This document shows positions 55,030 to 64,000 of a stretch of 64,000 nucleotides of DNA, one piece after another. The notes beneath the pieces were generated by a model. It ran no database searches. It was not told the DNA's origin and worked only from the letters and a program-made list of their open reading frames with translations. The position numbers and the translations under genes are program-made. Each line of letters opens with the position of its first letter. The stretch's first letter is position 1. Location of the stretch: the NCBI GenBank assembly GCA_015350385.1, contig WNKI01000002.1:3568457-3632456 (forward strand). The letters run 5' to 3'. The DNA is from Aculops lycopersici (lineage: Eukaryota > Arthropoda > Arachnida > Trombidiformes > Eriophyidae).

Positions 55030-56313
55030 CTAGTGGGCTCCGGCGAGGGCGGCCGAGGTGGCGATTCCACCGCCAATTCCACCGACGACCGAGCTAGCGG
55101 CAGCGGCAGCATTTCCGCGGTATGGAGCTGGGCGCTCGCCGTTTACTCCCTGAAAGGTGCCAAGACCATCTGAATCGTACATCATCTCGTCCTCGTCGTC
55201 AATGTTCGAGGCGCTAGAAGCGGCATTTGACTCAACAAATCCATCGCCCTCCTTTCTGTTTGATTGGTCAACATTCTCGTTGAACTTCCTGTAGTTCTTC
55301 TTGTAAGACGAGGAGTGTTTGTCGTGTGCCAAAACGCCACTTCCGCTCTCCTTTAGCGAATGGTTCTTGTCGTTGACATAGTTGGTCGACTTCTTCTTGC
55401 TACGAAACATGTTTGCAGTGTGGAAGACATCCTCGTCGGCGTCGGAGAAAGCCTCGTGCGAGTGGTCATCGACGGACTTTCCATAGGATTGGGCATTGTA
55501 GTAGTGGTTGTCGTCGGCGCGGCCAGACTCAATGTTTTGAATGTCCTCAGTAGCCCTCTTGTAGGCGCTGCTCTCGCTGGTGCGGCCTGAGTTGGCGAGG
55601 GTTCCAGTGGCGGCGGCGTATTGGGTTGGGGCAGGGGTGTAGTTGACATTGTATCCGGATTGTTGAACGCTCGAGGAACCGGCAGCGGCACCGGCCCCGG
55701 CGCTTTGGTGGCCGGAGGCGCCGGCAGCGGACGAGGCCACCGAGGAGCCCAAGCTGTTGACAGAAGCCGAGGCACCAGCGGCAACCGAGTTACCGTAAAC
55801 TGGACTTGGGTGTGGGTGTGCGTGTGGGTGAGCGTGTGGGTGTGCGTGTCCGTGTGGGTGTCCGTGTGCGTGTCCGTGTGCGTGTGGGGCGGGAACCACT
55901 TGTGGGGCCTTATATTGTGGAACCGGCTGTTGGTGTTGATATAGGTATTGTGGGGCTGGCTGGTAGGCGTAATGCTGGTTGGTCGAGGCACCGGCAGCGG
56001 CCAAAGCGGCAGCCTGTCCGTTTCCGTTTCCATATCCGTGTCCGCCGTGGGCGCCGGCGCCAGCGGCAACGGCGGCGGCTGAGGCCGAGGCACCCGAAGC
56101 TCCGTATCCGCCGTTGGAATAAGCAGCAGCCGAGGCGGCGCCGGCACCAGCACCCCCGTAGCTCATTGGTGCCGCTGAGGCAAGGTTGACGCGATTTCCG
56201 CCGAGGTGGAATTTTCGAGCAAGCTTAGCTTTAAGCTCCTCCATAGATGAACCTGCCGAGACACATGAGGCCAGGGCAAGAGATGCCACCAAAAACAAAG
56301 CAAACTTGGCCAT
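55030..56313 (-). CDS. Secreted Ala/Gly/His-rich protein
   Basis: Unrecognised 427-residue protein with a clear signal peptide (MAKFALFLVASLALASCVSA). Residues 21-48 are a short charged helix-like segment. Residues 49-110 are Ala/Gly/Ser/Tyr-rich with GYGAS and GHGYG motifs. Residues 144-168 alternate His with Ala, Gly or Pro. A second Ala/Ser/Gly region extends to about 245. The remainder is more charged (ESSAYKRATEDIQNIESG; Ser/Lys-rich; DDEDEMMYDSD) and ends in Ala/Gly. The composition recalls structural secretions such as cuticle, silk, eggshell or adhesive proteins, and the His block could bind metal. There is no chitin-binding R&R motif. Single exon. Confidence 0.8.
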   Translation of the reverse strand: MAKFALFLVASLALASCVSAGSSMEELKAKLARKFHLGGNRVNLASAAPMSYGGAGAGAASAAAYSNGGYGASGASASAAAVAAGAGAHGGHGYGNGNGQAAALAAAGASTNQHYAYQPAPQYLYQHQQPVPQYKAPQVVPAPHAHGHAHGHPHGHAHPHAHPHAHPHPSPVYGNSVAAGASASVNSLGSSVASSAAGASGHQSAGAGAAAGSSSVQQSGYNVNYTPAPTQYAAATGTLANSGRTSESSAYKRATEDIQNIESGRADDNHYYNAQSYGKSVDDHSHEAFSDADEDVFHTANMFRSKKKSTNYVNDKNHSLKESGSGVLAHDKHSSSYKKNYRKFNENVDQSNRKEGDGFVESNAASSASNIDDEDEMMYDSDGLGTFQGVNGERPAPYRGNAAAAASSVVGGIGGGIATSAALAGAH

Positions 56314-58200
56314 TATCTATCTGTTGTAATATATCTATTTATCTGATTGACGAAGTTTGAATTACGAGTTACTTAGGGCGGTTGTCTTTAATCTTATCGC
56401 TAAGTGATTGATCTGACCACTTCTTTGTATTTTTTATGTCAATCTAGATTTCATCACTAGTAGTTCAGTTTTGAATATGAGAAATCCTGATGGATAAAAG
56501 ATGAGGGACAAGGGCAAAGAGCATCCGCCGCGACGGCGGCGTCAGTTGGCTATTTTTAGAGAAACCATTATCACCGACTGAGGCTATGGTGGTTTCCCAT
56601 GACTGAGGATGATGATGCTTGCAACAAGAAAGGCACATATCGCCAATACGTCGACGACGTCTGGTTGCCAGTTCGAGTCAATGGGTAAAATTTAGATTCT
56701 GACGTCTGCCAAGCCAATATGATATCCAGGGTGCACAGGTGGGCGCCGCCGACGCCGATCGCGAGAAATTCTACCAAAAACACCTCACTGTCTGGCCATC
56801 GAGCTCAACGGATTGCAGATGGAATCCAACAGCTCATATTGTCGTCGTCGTCACCGTTGCTCATAGGAGATAGAGAGCGTCACTTGTTTACAGCAACCTC
56901 TCTCTAAAAATACATGACAAAATACATCTTTCTAGAAGCAAGTCCCACTGGCTTCCTCGATGAAGTTTCTCGAGCTAACAGATCGTACCGCTAGCTCGAT
57001 CTGTCGGACAAATTCGATTCTCACTTGGACCGATGATAATGATGAGCTCAATATAAGTCTAATGAAAATTTCGACTCAACATCAGCCGCCAAAACTCAGT
57101 AATGTCGGTTTTGAATAGATTTCGAGGAGTCTAGTGGAATAGAGTGTCCGGGAAGATCTTGTTTGTTTACACTCTAGTCCATCTAGACTGTTGATGGAGC
57201 GAGAGAGAAAGAGAGGCACAAATCTCGAGTTTGTGCGTTTTCACGAGATGACGCCGATGCTAACGACACCGAAATAAAGCGCTTGTAGTGTAATTAAGGG
57301 TCTTGGCAGACGAGAGTTGACCTGTGCACTAGACGACTTTCAACTAAACGAGTTGAATCAGGACCTATCTAAACTCGATTCATGTATTCAGGCTGGGCAT
57401 GTTGTTGTTGTGTTTGGTGGCGCCTCCTGTGTAGTGACATGAGGCCATGAATTTTAAGAGCATGACGCGCACAGTTAGCTGGAATTTGTATGAACTGCTA
57501 GAGATTGCGAGGTAGAGCTTGCCAACGCAGGACGCACCTAGCGACCAACTCTAGCGACACTCGCACCTAGTGCGCGCTCGTTTAGCCTTGAAAGTCGTTT
57601 AAAAGTCTGAGTTTTTGGCTGGGTTTAAGATTTTAGAGAGTTGAGAGTTTGAGTTGCAGCCGCAGCGGCAACAAAAACAACAACACCGACTAGATTGTTG
57701 CGGCGACTATAGACTCGAAAATATCCACTGTGGTCCCATGATTCCATCTGCATACATAACCGTTGCCCCTCAATCGACTAAGATGAAGAGAAAGGGGGTA
57801 CGGAGCTACAAGATACGCGTTCAGTCGCCCCATTGCACTCGACCGAGGCAATAATAATTTTCCATCTCTTCACCAATCTGTTTTTCCTCTCGTTCCAAGT
57901 CTGCTTCTCGCCTTAGCCGCCAATTTACGTTACCTAAGCCCTGAAAGTCGTTTTAGCAGTAGTGGCCAGAGTTGGAGAGCGAGTATTACGCGTTTGTTAA
58001 GCAATCAAATGGCAATACCAAGACTACTAAAGCCACTACTACTAATACTACTAGTGTAATTTAAGTGAGATAAATTTGGGTCATCCGTAACGTTCGCACA
58101 CTATATCAAATTATATCATATTATCTGCTATCACCTAACAGCTAAAGCACCACCCTCACCACAAACTAAACTAATATTATTATCCCTCCCCCTTCCGGAG
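56314..58200. other. Intergenic region with no supported gene
   Basis: Short frames only. A near-repeat of a TGAAAGTCGTTT-type sequence occurs at about 57590 and 57943. The 3' end carries the leader of the following plus-strand gene, with an open frame just upstream of its ATG. Confidence 0.5.
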
Positions 58201-59298
58201 ATGACGAGCCAGAGGCCAGTAGTGCCGCCACCGCCGCCCCCGCGAGCTTTGCGCTCGGTTAGCCCATTGAGTGCTGGTGGCCCGAGTTCCGTGAACATCA
58301 TCAACAGTAGCGAAAGCAATTTGCCAAACAACAATCTTATTATCAGGCCCACAACAGCCGGCCTACTCCAGTTCCCGACGCCCGCAATCAATTATTTGTC
58401 ACCCGAGGACGCCAATCAACAGGTGAACCACTCTTCCTCCTCCAGATCGGTGAGTCTGTCGCCGAGTTTAACTGGTAGCGGCCAAGCAGTTGATTTTGGC
58501 AGTTCCAAGTTCAAGGACGAGCTTCTTGCTAGACAGTCGAAGATTACAGGCTTGAACAGCGTGTTGCCCATTGAGGACAGAATCAAGTCCAATAAGCAAG
58601 CTAGCAGTCAGGAACAGCAGCAGAAACAACGACAAACGAGTCCCGCGATGCAAATGGGCAGCGCCCATCAAGATCACGTGCCCAACCGGCTGGTGTCCTC
58701 GTTGAGGAAGGATAAGCGTCCATTTGCTTATAGTCCAGGTGTAAATGATCCAAACAACCGGGGAAAGTTAGACTTGACTCAGATCAAGTCGCCAATAATG
58801 AGAATGAGACTGTTGGCAAATATGAACTCAACCGACGACGACGATGAGAACGATGAAAATGAGTTCAATGAAGAGGACGAGGAGGTTTCAAATCAAGAGG
58901 AGAAGAGTAAAAAGAATCACACTAAACCTCCGAAACAACCGAAAATTTTGAGATTCGATCCAACTCCCATCTTGGGCGTCTCCGAAAAGCCAGGTCACAT
59001 TTTCATTGGAGGCGCCAATCTGAACAAACACAACACAACACAAGATCCCGAACCGGAGCCATACATCCAATATCACGAGCCAATAGTGAGAGAACAACAA
59101 CAACAACAACCACGACAACAAGAGCAATATCAACATAAGTCGTCATTGCAAAGGCACGATTCGTCCCGAGCCAGAGTGATTTCAAATATTCAGCCGCCGA
59201 CGCCAGTGATCCAATACAACGAGCCGCCTGCTAGCTGGCTGGTTAGCTCGTCAGTCTCTTTGGTTCTGGTTGATTGGCCAGCTATGGTTGCGTTGTGA
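58201..59298 (+). CDS. Orphan disordered protein with conserved-looking blocks
   Basis: Single reading frame of 365 residues that I do not recognise. It opens with a polyproline segment (VVPPPPPPRALRS), a potential SH3, WW or EVH1 ligand. Block 1 is SSKFKDELLARQSKITGLNS; block 2 is RPFAYSPGVNDPNNRGKLDL followed by TQIKSPIMRMRLLANMN. An Asp/Glu-rich stretch follows, then block 3, PKILRFDPTPILG with GHIFIGGANLN, and a Gln-rich tail. The blocks are less repetitive than their surroundings and look like short functional motifs. The last ~20 residues (WLVSSSVSLVLVDWPAM) are atypical and may be read-through into an intron. There are no membrane or signal features otherwise. It is likely an intracellular scaffold. 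Confidence 0.65.
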   Translation: MTSQRPVVPPPPPPRALRSVSPLSAGGPSSVNIINSSESNLPNNNLIIRPTTAGLLQFPTPAINYLSPEDANQQVNHSSSSRSVSLSPSLTGSGQAVDFGSSKFKDELLARQSKITGLNSVLPIEDRIKSNKQASSQEQQQKQRQTSPAMQMGSAHQDHVPNRLVSSLRKDKRPFAYSPGVNDPNNRGKLDLTQIKSPIMRMRLLANMNSTDDDDENDENEFNEEDEEVSNQEEKSKKNHTKPPKQPKILRFDPTPILGVSEKPGHIFIGGANLNKHNTTQDPEPEPYIQYHEPIVREQQQQQPRQQEQYQHKSSLQRHDSSRARVISNIQPPTPVIQYNEPPASWLVSSSVSLVLVDWPAMVAL

Positions 59299-60250
59299 TA
59301 GTATCGTGGCGGCGGTTGGCTAGCTTTGTATCTGTCAATTTGTCTGGCTGATTAATTCCATTAATGGATGAGCTGGAGTTCGAGCGTCGCGGCCGCCGCC
59401 AAGCTAGCGCCGAGCTACAGCCAGGCCCACATGAGATCTAAACTGCGACGAAGCAACAACTAGTATTATGGTTACGACGCAGGAGCAGCGAGGAAAACTA
59501 CTGTCTTTGCGACAAATTTCTGTGACTGCAGTATAGATCAAACTCTGTGTTATCAGATAAACGTGCAAAATTTCTGGGCCTGGCTGTAGCTTGCCGGTGG
59601 CGCGGACCGACATTTCCTATCACTGCTCCGCGCCGCGTCGCGTCGACTCAACAAGTGTTTTCGTGAGAGAGTTCGAGTTGTTGTGGTTGAGTCTAATTAG
59701 ACTGACAACCAGACTACTCTGCACATTACAACAACCAACAATACAATAAGCAAGAACTTTACTATCACATCTCAAAGGTTGTTTCTGGCTTGGCGCCGGA
59801 TCGGCTAGACTCGAATGATGCTGCTGCTGCCATTGTCCCGATTGCTTTTACCAAGGCTAGTGACCAGTTCAACGCGCGCCTATGGCAGTTTGGGTGTCTT
59901 GTGCATGCACCATTTTTCGATGGCTCACCGTGGTGCAACAAGTGCGCGGCGCGATGCTGCACCAATGCAAAGGCTAATTTAAGAGATTTGAATATTATAA
60001 GGCAGAGAATGTATATATATATGTATATATTAGTATTTTATTCCTAAACAAAGACTACTCATTGTAAATTTATTGTACAATATTTGACTTCCTGCCCGAA
60101 TATAAGAAGCCTAAAGCTACAGTGTGAAGATATACTAGCCATTGTAGAAGCTATAAGTTTGCGTGTTGTATAGCTATTTTGAGAGTCGGTAAATACTTAA
60201 TAGAACACATTTTCAGAAGACGAGGTGTCACTAAAACAAAACCTTCTCTC
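59299..60250. other. Intergenic region with no supported gene
   Basis: No domain-like frame. A possible splice acceptor (TTTTCAG, ending at 60216) lies just upstream of the next gene, which might therefore have an upstream exon here. Confidence 0.45.
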
Positions 60251-60880
60251 ATGGGATTCAATCGGTGCAGTATGCAGAAGAATAGTTTGTTGGAAACAAG
60301 AATTATTGAATTGTTGACCACCACCGACTTAACTTTCAAGGAGATAATCCTTCGTTTAGAGGCAGAAAATTTGTCCGCCTCGGTGGGAATAATAAGACGA
60401 ATTAATCGAGATAATCGCTATCGACAGCCTAGATACGATTCCAAGCTGACACCTCATCAACGCGAGGCATTGGTGAAAGAGTTGCGAGATTGCGTCAATG
60501 AAAGGCCCAATCTATCCCTATTAGCCAAGAGGTATGGGGTTTGTCATGGGTCAGTATGGTACTGGTGGGATAAACTGAATCGCATTAAGGATCCAGGTAG
60601 GAATCCAAAGAAGCCACCGGTGAAGCATAAGTTAGATGACCTGGCTTCAGATCCCGATTATAGCACCATTGGTCGAGTCAATGTCCTTACTAGTCGTGGG
60701 CCACTACCTCTTCCTATTATGATGTTTGCAAAGAAGCATAAGGCTATGTTTGATCAGCTTGATGAAGATCATAACAATATGCATCTAATAGTGGCTAAGC
60801 GCGCGGGTTCGTGGAGCGAGGAAGAGTCGAGTGTTTGCATGGATCTACAGACTCCATCGTCGGAGATTGGAATAGCATGA
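60251..60880 (+). CDS. Protein with two helix-turn-helix-like regions
   Basis: A 209-residue protein from the ATG at 60251. A first helical region at about 13-55 (LLETRIIELLTTTDLTFKEI ... SVGIIRRINRDNRY) and a second at about 65-110 (LTPHQREALVKELRDCVNER ... LSLLAKRYGVCHGSVWYWWD) each read like three-helix DNA-binding folds of the paired or transposase HTH type. The rest is Pro/Lys-rich, then acidic, and shows no DDE catalytic domain. It may be a transcription factor or a domesticated transposase N-terminus; I cannot name it. The frame is open upstream without an ATG, and a splice acceptor at 60216 is possible. Three AATAAA signals occur between 60956 and 60987. Confidence 0.6.
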   Translation: MGFNRCSMQKNSLLETRIIELLTTTDLTFKEIILRLEAENLSASVGIIRRINRDNRYRQPRYDSKLTPHQREALVKELRDCVNERPNLSLLAKRYGVCHGSVWYWWDKLNRIKDPGRNPKKPPVKHKLDDLASDPDYSTIGRVNVLTSRGPLPLPIMMFAKKHKAMFDQLDEDHNNMHLIVAKRAGSWSEEESSVCMDLQTPSSEIGIA

Positions 60881-61428
60881 TACATAAGATTGGGTAGATA
60901 ATCTATACATATAGTGACAATGAACAGCATTAATACAGATCCTGATCTAACTGGGAATAAATACATGAATAAAACAATGGGAATAAAATCACAACTTGAT
61001 ACAATAATACAATCACTGTGTTGACAGACACAGTATTAGGCGTGTAAAGATAGTAGTTTTACATACTTTGTGCTTCATTTTTGTATGATTTTACGAATAT
61101 AGATTGACTAGATCGATAAATATAAATATCATCGGATTGGATTGAATATATCAAAATCTCTCAAAGGACTTCTACAGGTGAGGTGGAAATTAGTTAAATC
61201 ATAGTATTATTGCGTCCTGTTTTGATGCCTTCGAGAACATGGTGAAACGCATGACAAAAACAAGCACACACATTTTTCTCATGCGCCAAAATTATTTTGA
61301 AACCTTGTAAAGTTTTTGCATAATTGCAACATCCATTATTGAACTTGATTTCTAATCACGGAAATGCTTCAACACAACCAAATAGATTTGAAATATTTCC
61401 ACTGAATCACTAGATTATCATATACACA
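60881..61428. other. AT-rich spacer
   Basis: Holds the polyadenylation signals of the HTH gene (60956-60987) and the leader of the next gene. Nothing else is seen. Confidence 0.5.
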
Positions 61429-61986
61429 ATGCTGGGCATTTCTAAAACGGCTACAAGAATTCAGGACGTTAGGATACAGAATGCGATAAACGCCGGCTAC
61501 GCTAGCGACGATGAAGCCTCGGACTTTGGAGAGCCCCATGATTCTGGCCGAACTAGAAGCTCGGCGAGGCAAGCAAATAAGATGCAACAACAAAATAGTG
61601 GCAATCAGCAACAACAAAACGCTCAGAGCAACAGAAATAACTCAGAATCCACTGGAGGTGATACAGATGGCAAGGGGCGAAAGAGAAAGAAGGCATCACA
61701 GGGTTCGGATGGCGAGGATTCGGATGATGGTAATGAAAAGAGTAAGTTGAAGACTATCTGTGAAGAATCAGTTACAAGTGTTATCCCACAACAACAGAGT
61801 ATTGTACAGCCAGCTATTTGTTCGTGTCCAAGAGAAGTAATGACTTGTATTGGTATCTTGCCCTCCTTGTCGATTGCTGGTCGTTACGTTGACTCTGACG
61901 ATTCGGATAGTTCGATAAACGAAGATCTCAGCCACACTGTCCTTCCAACTGTAAGTAGGAATCGTAGGGAGCCAAGCGGTGATTGA
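61429..61986 (+). CDS. Small acidic Ser/Gln-rich protein of unknown function
   Basis: A 185-residue frame starting MLGISKTATRIQDVRIQNAI. The first 35 residues look ordered, followed by NAGYASDDEASDFGEPHDSG, a Gln/Asn run, a basic patch GKGRKRKKASQ that could be a nuclear localisation signal, and acidic Ser/Asp clusters (SDGEDSDDG; DSDDSDSS) that look like casein kinase 2 targets. It is probably an intracellular, perhaps nuclear, disordered protein. AATAAA at 62142-62147. The family is unknown, but composition and the 3' signal favour a real gene. Confidence 0.55.
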   Translation: MLGISKTATRIQDVRIQNAINAGYASDDEASDFGEPHDSGRTRSSARQANKMQQQNSGNQQQQNAQSNRNNSESTGGDTDGKGRKRKKASQGSDGEDSDDGNEKSKLKTICEESVTSVIPQQQSIVQPAICSCPREVMTCIGILPSLSIAGRYVDSDDSDSSINEDLSHTVLPTVSRNRREPSGD

Positions 61987-62374
61987 AGATGAGAGATGGA
62001 TTATCATAAACTAATCAGCATTTCAGAGTCATCATGATCATCCGAGGCTAAACGTTATAACCTCACCTATCGGATCAAACCAATTCGAGCCATTGAAGAG
62101 CGAGCAGATTAAAAGCTCGAGGATCTAAAGTTAGAGGCAACAATAAACAATTACCTGTTATTATATGTTTATGAGGTCTAATTATTAAAACTCAAAGTTA
62201 TCATCATAGTATCTCACAAATTATATCGTATCATTATGAATATCGAAAACGGCTTGCATGCTAAGCTCGTTGGCAAGTATCTGAGATAGTCTATTACGAA
62301 TTGATTAATCTTTGCACTAAACGAGCCAACATGTTTGTAGTTTATCAGGCAACAGTTCTAAAATATCAATATCT
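61987..62374. other. Convergent 3' flanks
   Basis: About 390 nt between the stop codons of the acidic protein (+) and the CAP-Gly gene (-). It contains AATAAA for the plus-strand gene at 62142-62147. No other feature. Confidence 0.5.
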
Positions 62375-64000
62375 TTAATCATATGCAACTGTTCGCCTTG
62401 CGATTGGATTTCCATCATATTTGGAAGTGGTAAATGTGTACTTGATATACTTGGGTCTTTGTGTAGAATTGTAAGCAGATCCGTTAGTTTGACGCACGCC
62501 GGTACCGATATTATGTCCATCGTATCCAGAGGCACGAAGCAAATTAGATGATCGATTTAGGTTTCTTCTCAGCTGATACTCAATGTCGGCGTCATCAAAT
62601 TTGCTTGGCTTGTACCTGGAAGAAGTGTTTGGCGAAAATGAGTCCAAATAAGACGACGAGCTCGAAGACGGTCTACTCAAGAGCGAATTCGAAGATACTG
62701 AATTACCTAGTAAGTTGCTGTTGTTTTTAAACGAGAGATTCAATGCATAAAGGTCATCATCAAATCTGTGGCTCTTGTCCACAACAGTCGATAGCTTGCT
62801 ATTGTATGGATCTTGATGGAGAGAGCTCGATGAATATGCACTTGACAAGGGCCTTCCATCGCTGTAGTGATGGATAGGTGAATCATGATTTGAATAGCTG
62901 TTGCTGCTGCTATATGGTGAATTATAATTGAATGATTCCGATCCCTTTGAAGTCGTGTAGCCGGGAGTTACAGGTGGTGGCGAGGTTATGGTGCTGCGTA
63001 CCGAGTCGAAGACCTTTGGCATCACTGGCGACGCTGAGCTCGTTGAGTAGCCCGATTGAGCCGACGAGGGGCGATACTTTTTAACCCGAGTCGCGGGTAC
63101 AAATAAACCATAATTGTTGGGACAATGAAAGTACCTAACCCCGAGGATACTGCCATCATTCTTGCCCTCGGCTCTGTCCAACTCAACGCCGGCCCATTCG
63201 CCAGTGGCAAACTCAGTTTCGCCCATAAATCTCAGGATACCTGTTAGCTCGCCCCTTTCCGACTTGACAATGACCCGGTCTCCCTTTCTCGCCGGCTCAC
63301 TGGTTAGATCCACCGAGGCTCTGCCCGTAACGGGAGTGGGCGTGGCGCTGCGGTACATCGAATAGGACATGTTGTTTCTATTACTATTGTCCTCAGGGCA
63401 ATTGTTTGCTCTCCTGTTAGTCTCACCTAAGTTACTTGTTGATCGAGCGACTCGCTGAGGACTATTATGTAAAATTTTATGAGAATCTAACTGTTCGCGT
63501 TTTGGTCTAAAATTGAATACCGGCTCGCGGTCCAGGGATTTTGTTATGGTTGGCACTTCCGGTTGTTTGACCCTCGTCACTGTGGGCGCTACGGAGCTCG
63601 ATCTAAATCTCCGGTTTGGAGAGTTGAAACTCTCAGTTAGTCTTGATTTCAATATACTCGGTGTTCCCTGCGGATTCTTTGGTATCGTTTTGGTTGCCGT
63701 TCCCTCTATTGGCTCTAAACTATCTAATCGCTCCAAGAATCTCGTCGTCTTTGTGCTCTCTCTTCCCGGAAGTCTTGTGCTTTCTCTAAGGGATTTTGTT
63801 GTTTGTTTACTTTCTCTATGATTGTCTATGTTGTTATAATCGTCGTCTATGGACCTCAATTTCCTCGTTATCGATTCTAAAGTCGGTCGCCGATCTGGTC
63901 TATAGTCTTCGTCGTAATAATATGAGTCTAGTGTGCTTGTTCCTGGTGACTTTGTTCGATCTGAGTTTCTACTTCCAATCCTCAATATGGAATTAATGCG
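62375..64000 (-). CDS. CAP-Gly domain protein, C-terminal part (5' end outside window)
   Basis: Microtubule-plus-end type protein. The minus-strand frame is open from the window edge and ends at 62375, giving about 541 residues. The first codon inside the window is not a start (near 63985 it reads TTG), so the N-terminus lies beyond the edge. One CAP-Gly domain spans about 63289-63077: KGDRVIVKSERGELTGILRF, EWAGVELDRAEGKNDGSILG, RYFHCPNNYGLFVPATRVKK. The tubulin/EB-binding GKNDG motif is intact. Both flanks are Ser/Arg- and Ser/Tyr-rich and probably disordered. There is no long coiled coil, unlike full CLIP-170 or p150Glued, so it may belong to the short single-CAP-Gly group, or other exons may carry the coiled coil. 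Confidence 0.9.
   Translation of the reverse strand, partial: RINSILRIGSRNSDRTKSPGTSTLDSYYYDEDYRPDRRPTLESITRKLRSIDDDYNNIDNHRESKQTTKSLRESTRLPGRESTKTTRFLERLDSLEPIEGTATKTIPKNPQGTPSILKSRLTESFNSPNRRFRSSSVAPTVTRVKQPEVPTITKSLDREPVFNFRPKREQLDSHKILHNSPQRVARSTSNLGETNRRANNCPEDNSNRNNMSYSMYRSATPTPVTGRASVDLTSEPARKGDRVIVKSERGELTGILRFMGETEFATGEWAGVELDRAEGKNDGSILGVRYFHCPNNYGLFVPATRVKKYRPSSAQSGYSTSSASPVMPKVFDSVRSTITSPPPVTPGYTTSKGSESFNYNSPYSSSNSYSNHDSPIHHYSDGRPLSSAYSSSSLHQDPYNSKLSTVVDKSHRFDDDLYALNLSFKNNSNLLGNSVSSNSLLSRPSSSSSSYLDSFSPNTSSRYKPSKFDDADIEYQLRRNLNRSSNLLRASGYDGHNIGTGVRQTNGSAYNSTQRPKYIKYTFTTSKYDGNPIARRTVAYD

Noticed and set aside
55353..56153. 266-residue minus-strand frame with Thr-His repeats
   Set aside because: It is the shifted frame of the Ala/Gly/His gene; it has no signal peptide and its repeat content derives from the real frame's codons.
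56640..56700. tRNA B-box-like GTTCGAGTC
   Set aside because: No matching A box, acceptor stem or anticodon arm upstream.
60179..60250. Upstream extension of the HTH protein
   Set aside because: Would need a TTG start; the first ATG in frame is at 60251.

Overview
The window is nuclear DNA of an animal, most likely an arthropod. Evidence: GT-AG introns with matching phases, a Runt-domain factor, a hemopexin matrix metalloproteinase, a secreted GH18 chitinase, a CAP/SORBS adaptor with three SH3 domains, a ferritin heavy chain with a canonical iron-responsive element, and many glutamine, serine and threonine homopolymers. Most genes are single-exon and the introns I can place are 63-297 nt. An intron-poor arachnid such as an acariform mite fits, but I cannot name the species from the sequence alone.

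Layout. 1-635: 5' end of a GH18 chitinase (-). 3.8-8.1 kb: triosephosphate isomerase (-), an orphan coiled-coil protein (+), ferritin with its IRE (-). 8.1-12.75 kb: a long gene-free stretch. 12.75-15.3 kb: two-exon matrix metalloproteinase (+). 16.7-17.8 kb: PDZ protein (+), tail-to-tail with a 9.8 kb uninterrupted reading frame (-, 17955-27752) for a 3265-residue low-complexity, probably secreted or membrane-bound protein. 27.8-33.5 kb: gene-free. 33.5-40.8 kb: multi-exon CAP/SORBS gene (+). 40.8-42.5 kb: stretch of unusual texture. 42.5-47.3 kb: proline dehydrogenase (-) and a Runx factor (-). 47.3-50 kb: microsatellite-rich, with a 20-N assembly gap. 50-54.5 kb: compact housekeeping cluster eIF3c (-), Upf3 (+), Aprt (-). 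55-56.3 kb: secreted Ala/Gly/His-rich protein (-). 58.2-62 kb: three orphan genes (+), one with two helix-turn-helix-like regions. 62.4-64 kb: 3' part of a CAP-Gly microtubule-binding protein (-).

The genes do not form one pathway. Two themes recur: extracellular matrix and cuticle (chitinase, MMP, giant secreted protein, Ala/Gly/His protein) and cytoskeleton or junctions (PDZ, CAP/SORBS, CAP-Gly). The most striking non-coding signal is the 10-mer CAACARGTGG (an E-box / Snail-type core). A hand count finds 19 exact copies on both strands, in coding and non-coding DNA, where chance predicts fewer than one; I saw none in the last 13 kb. No CRISPR array, rRNA, convincing tRNA or intact transposon was seen.
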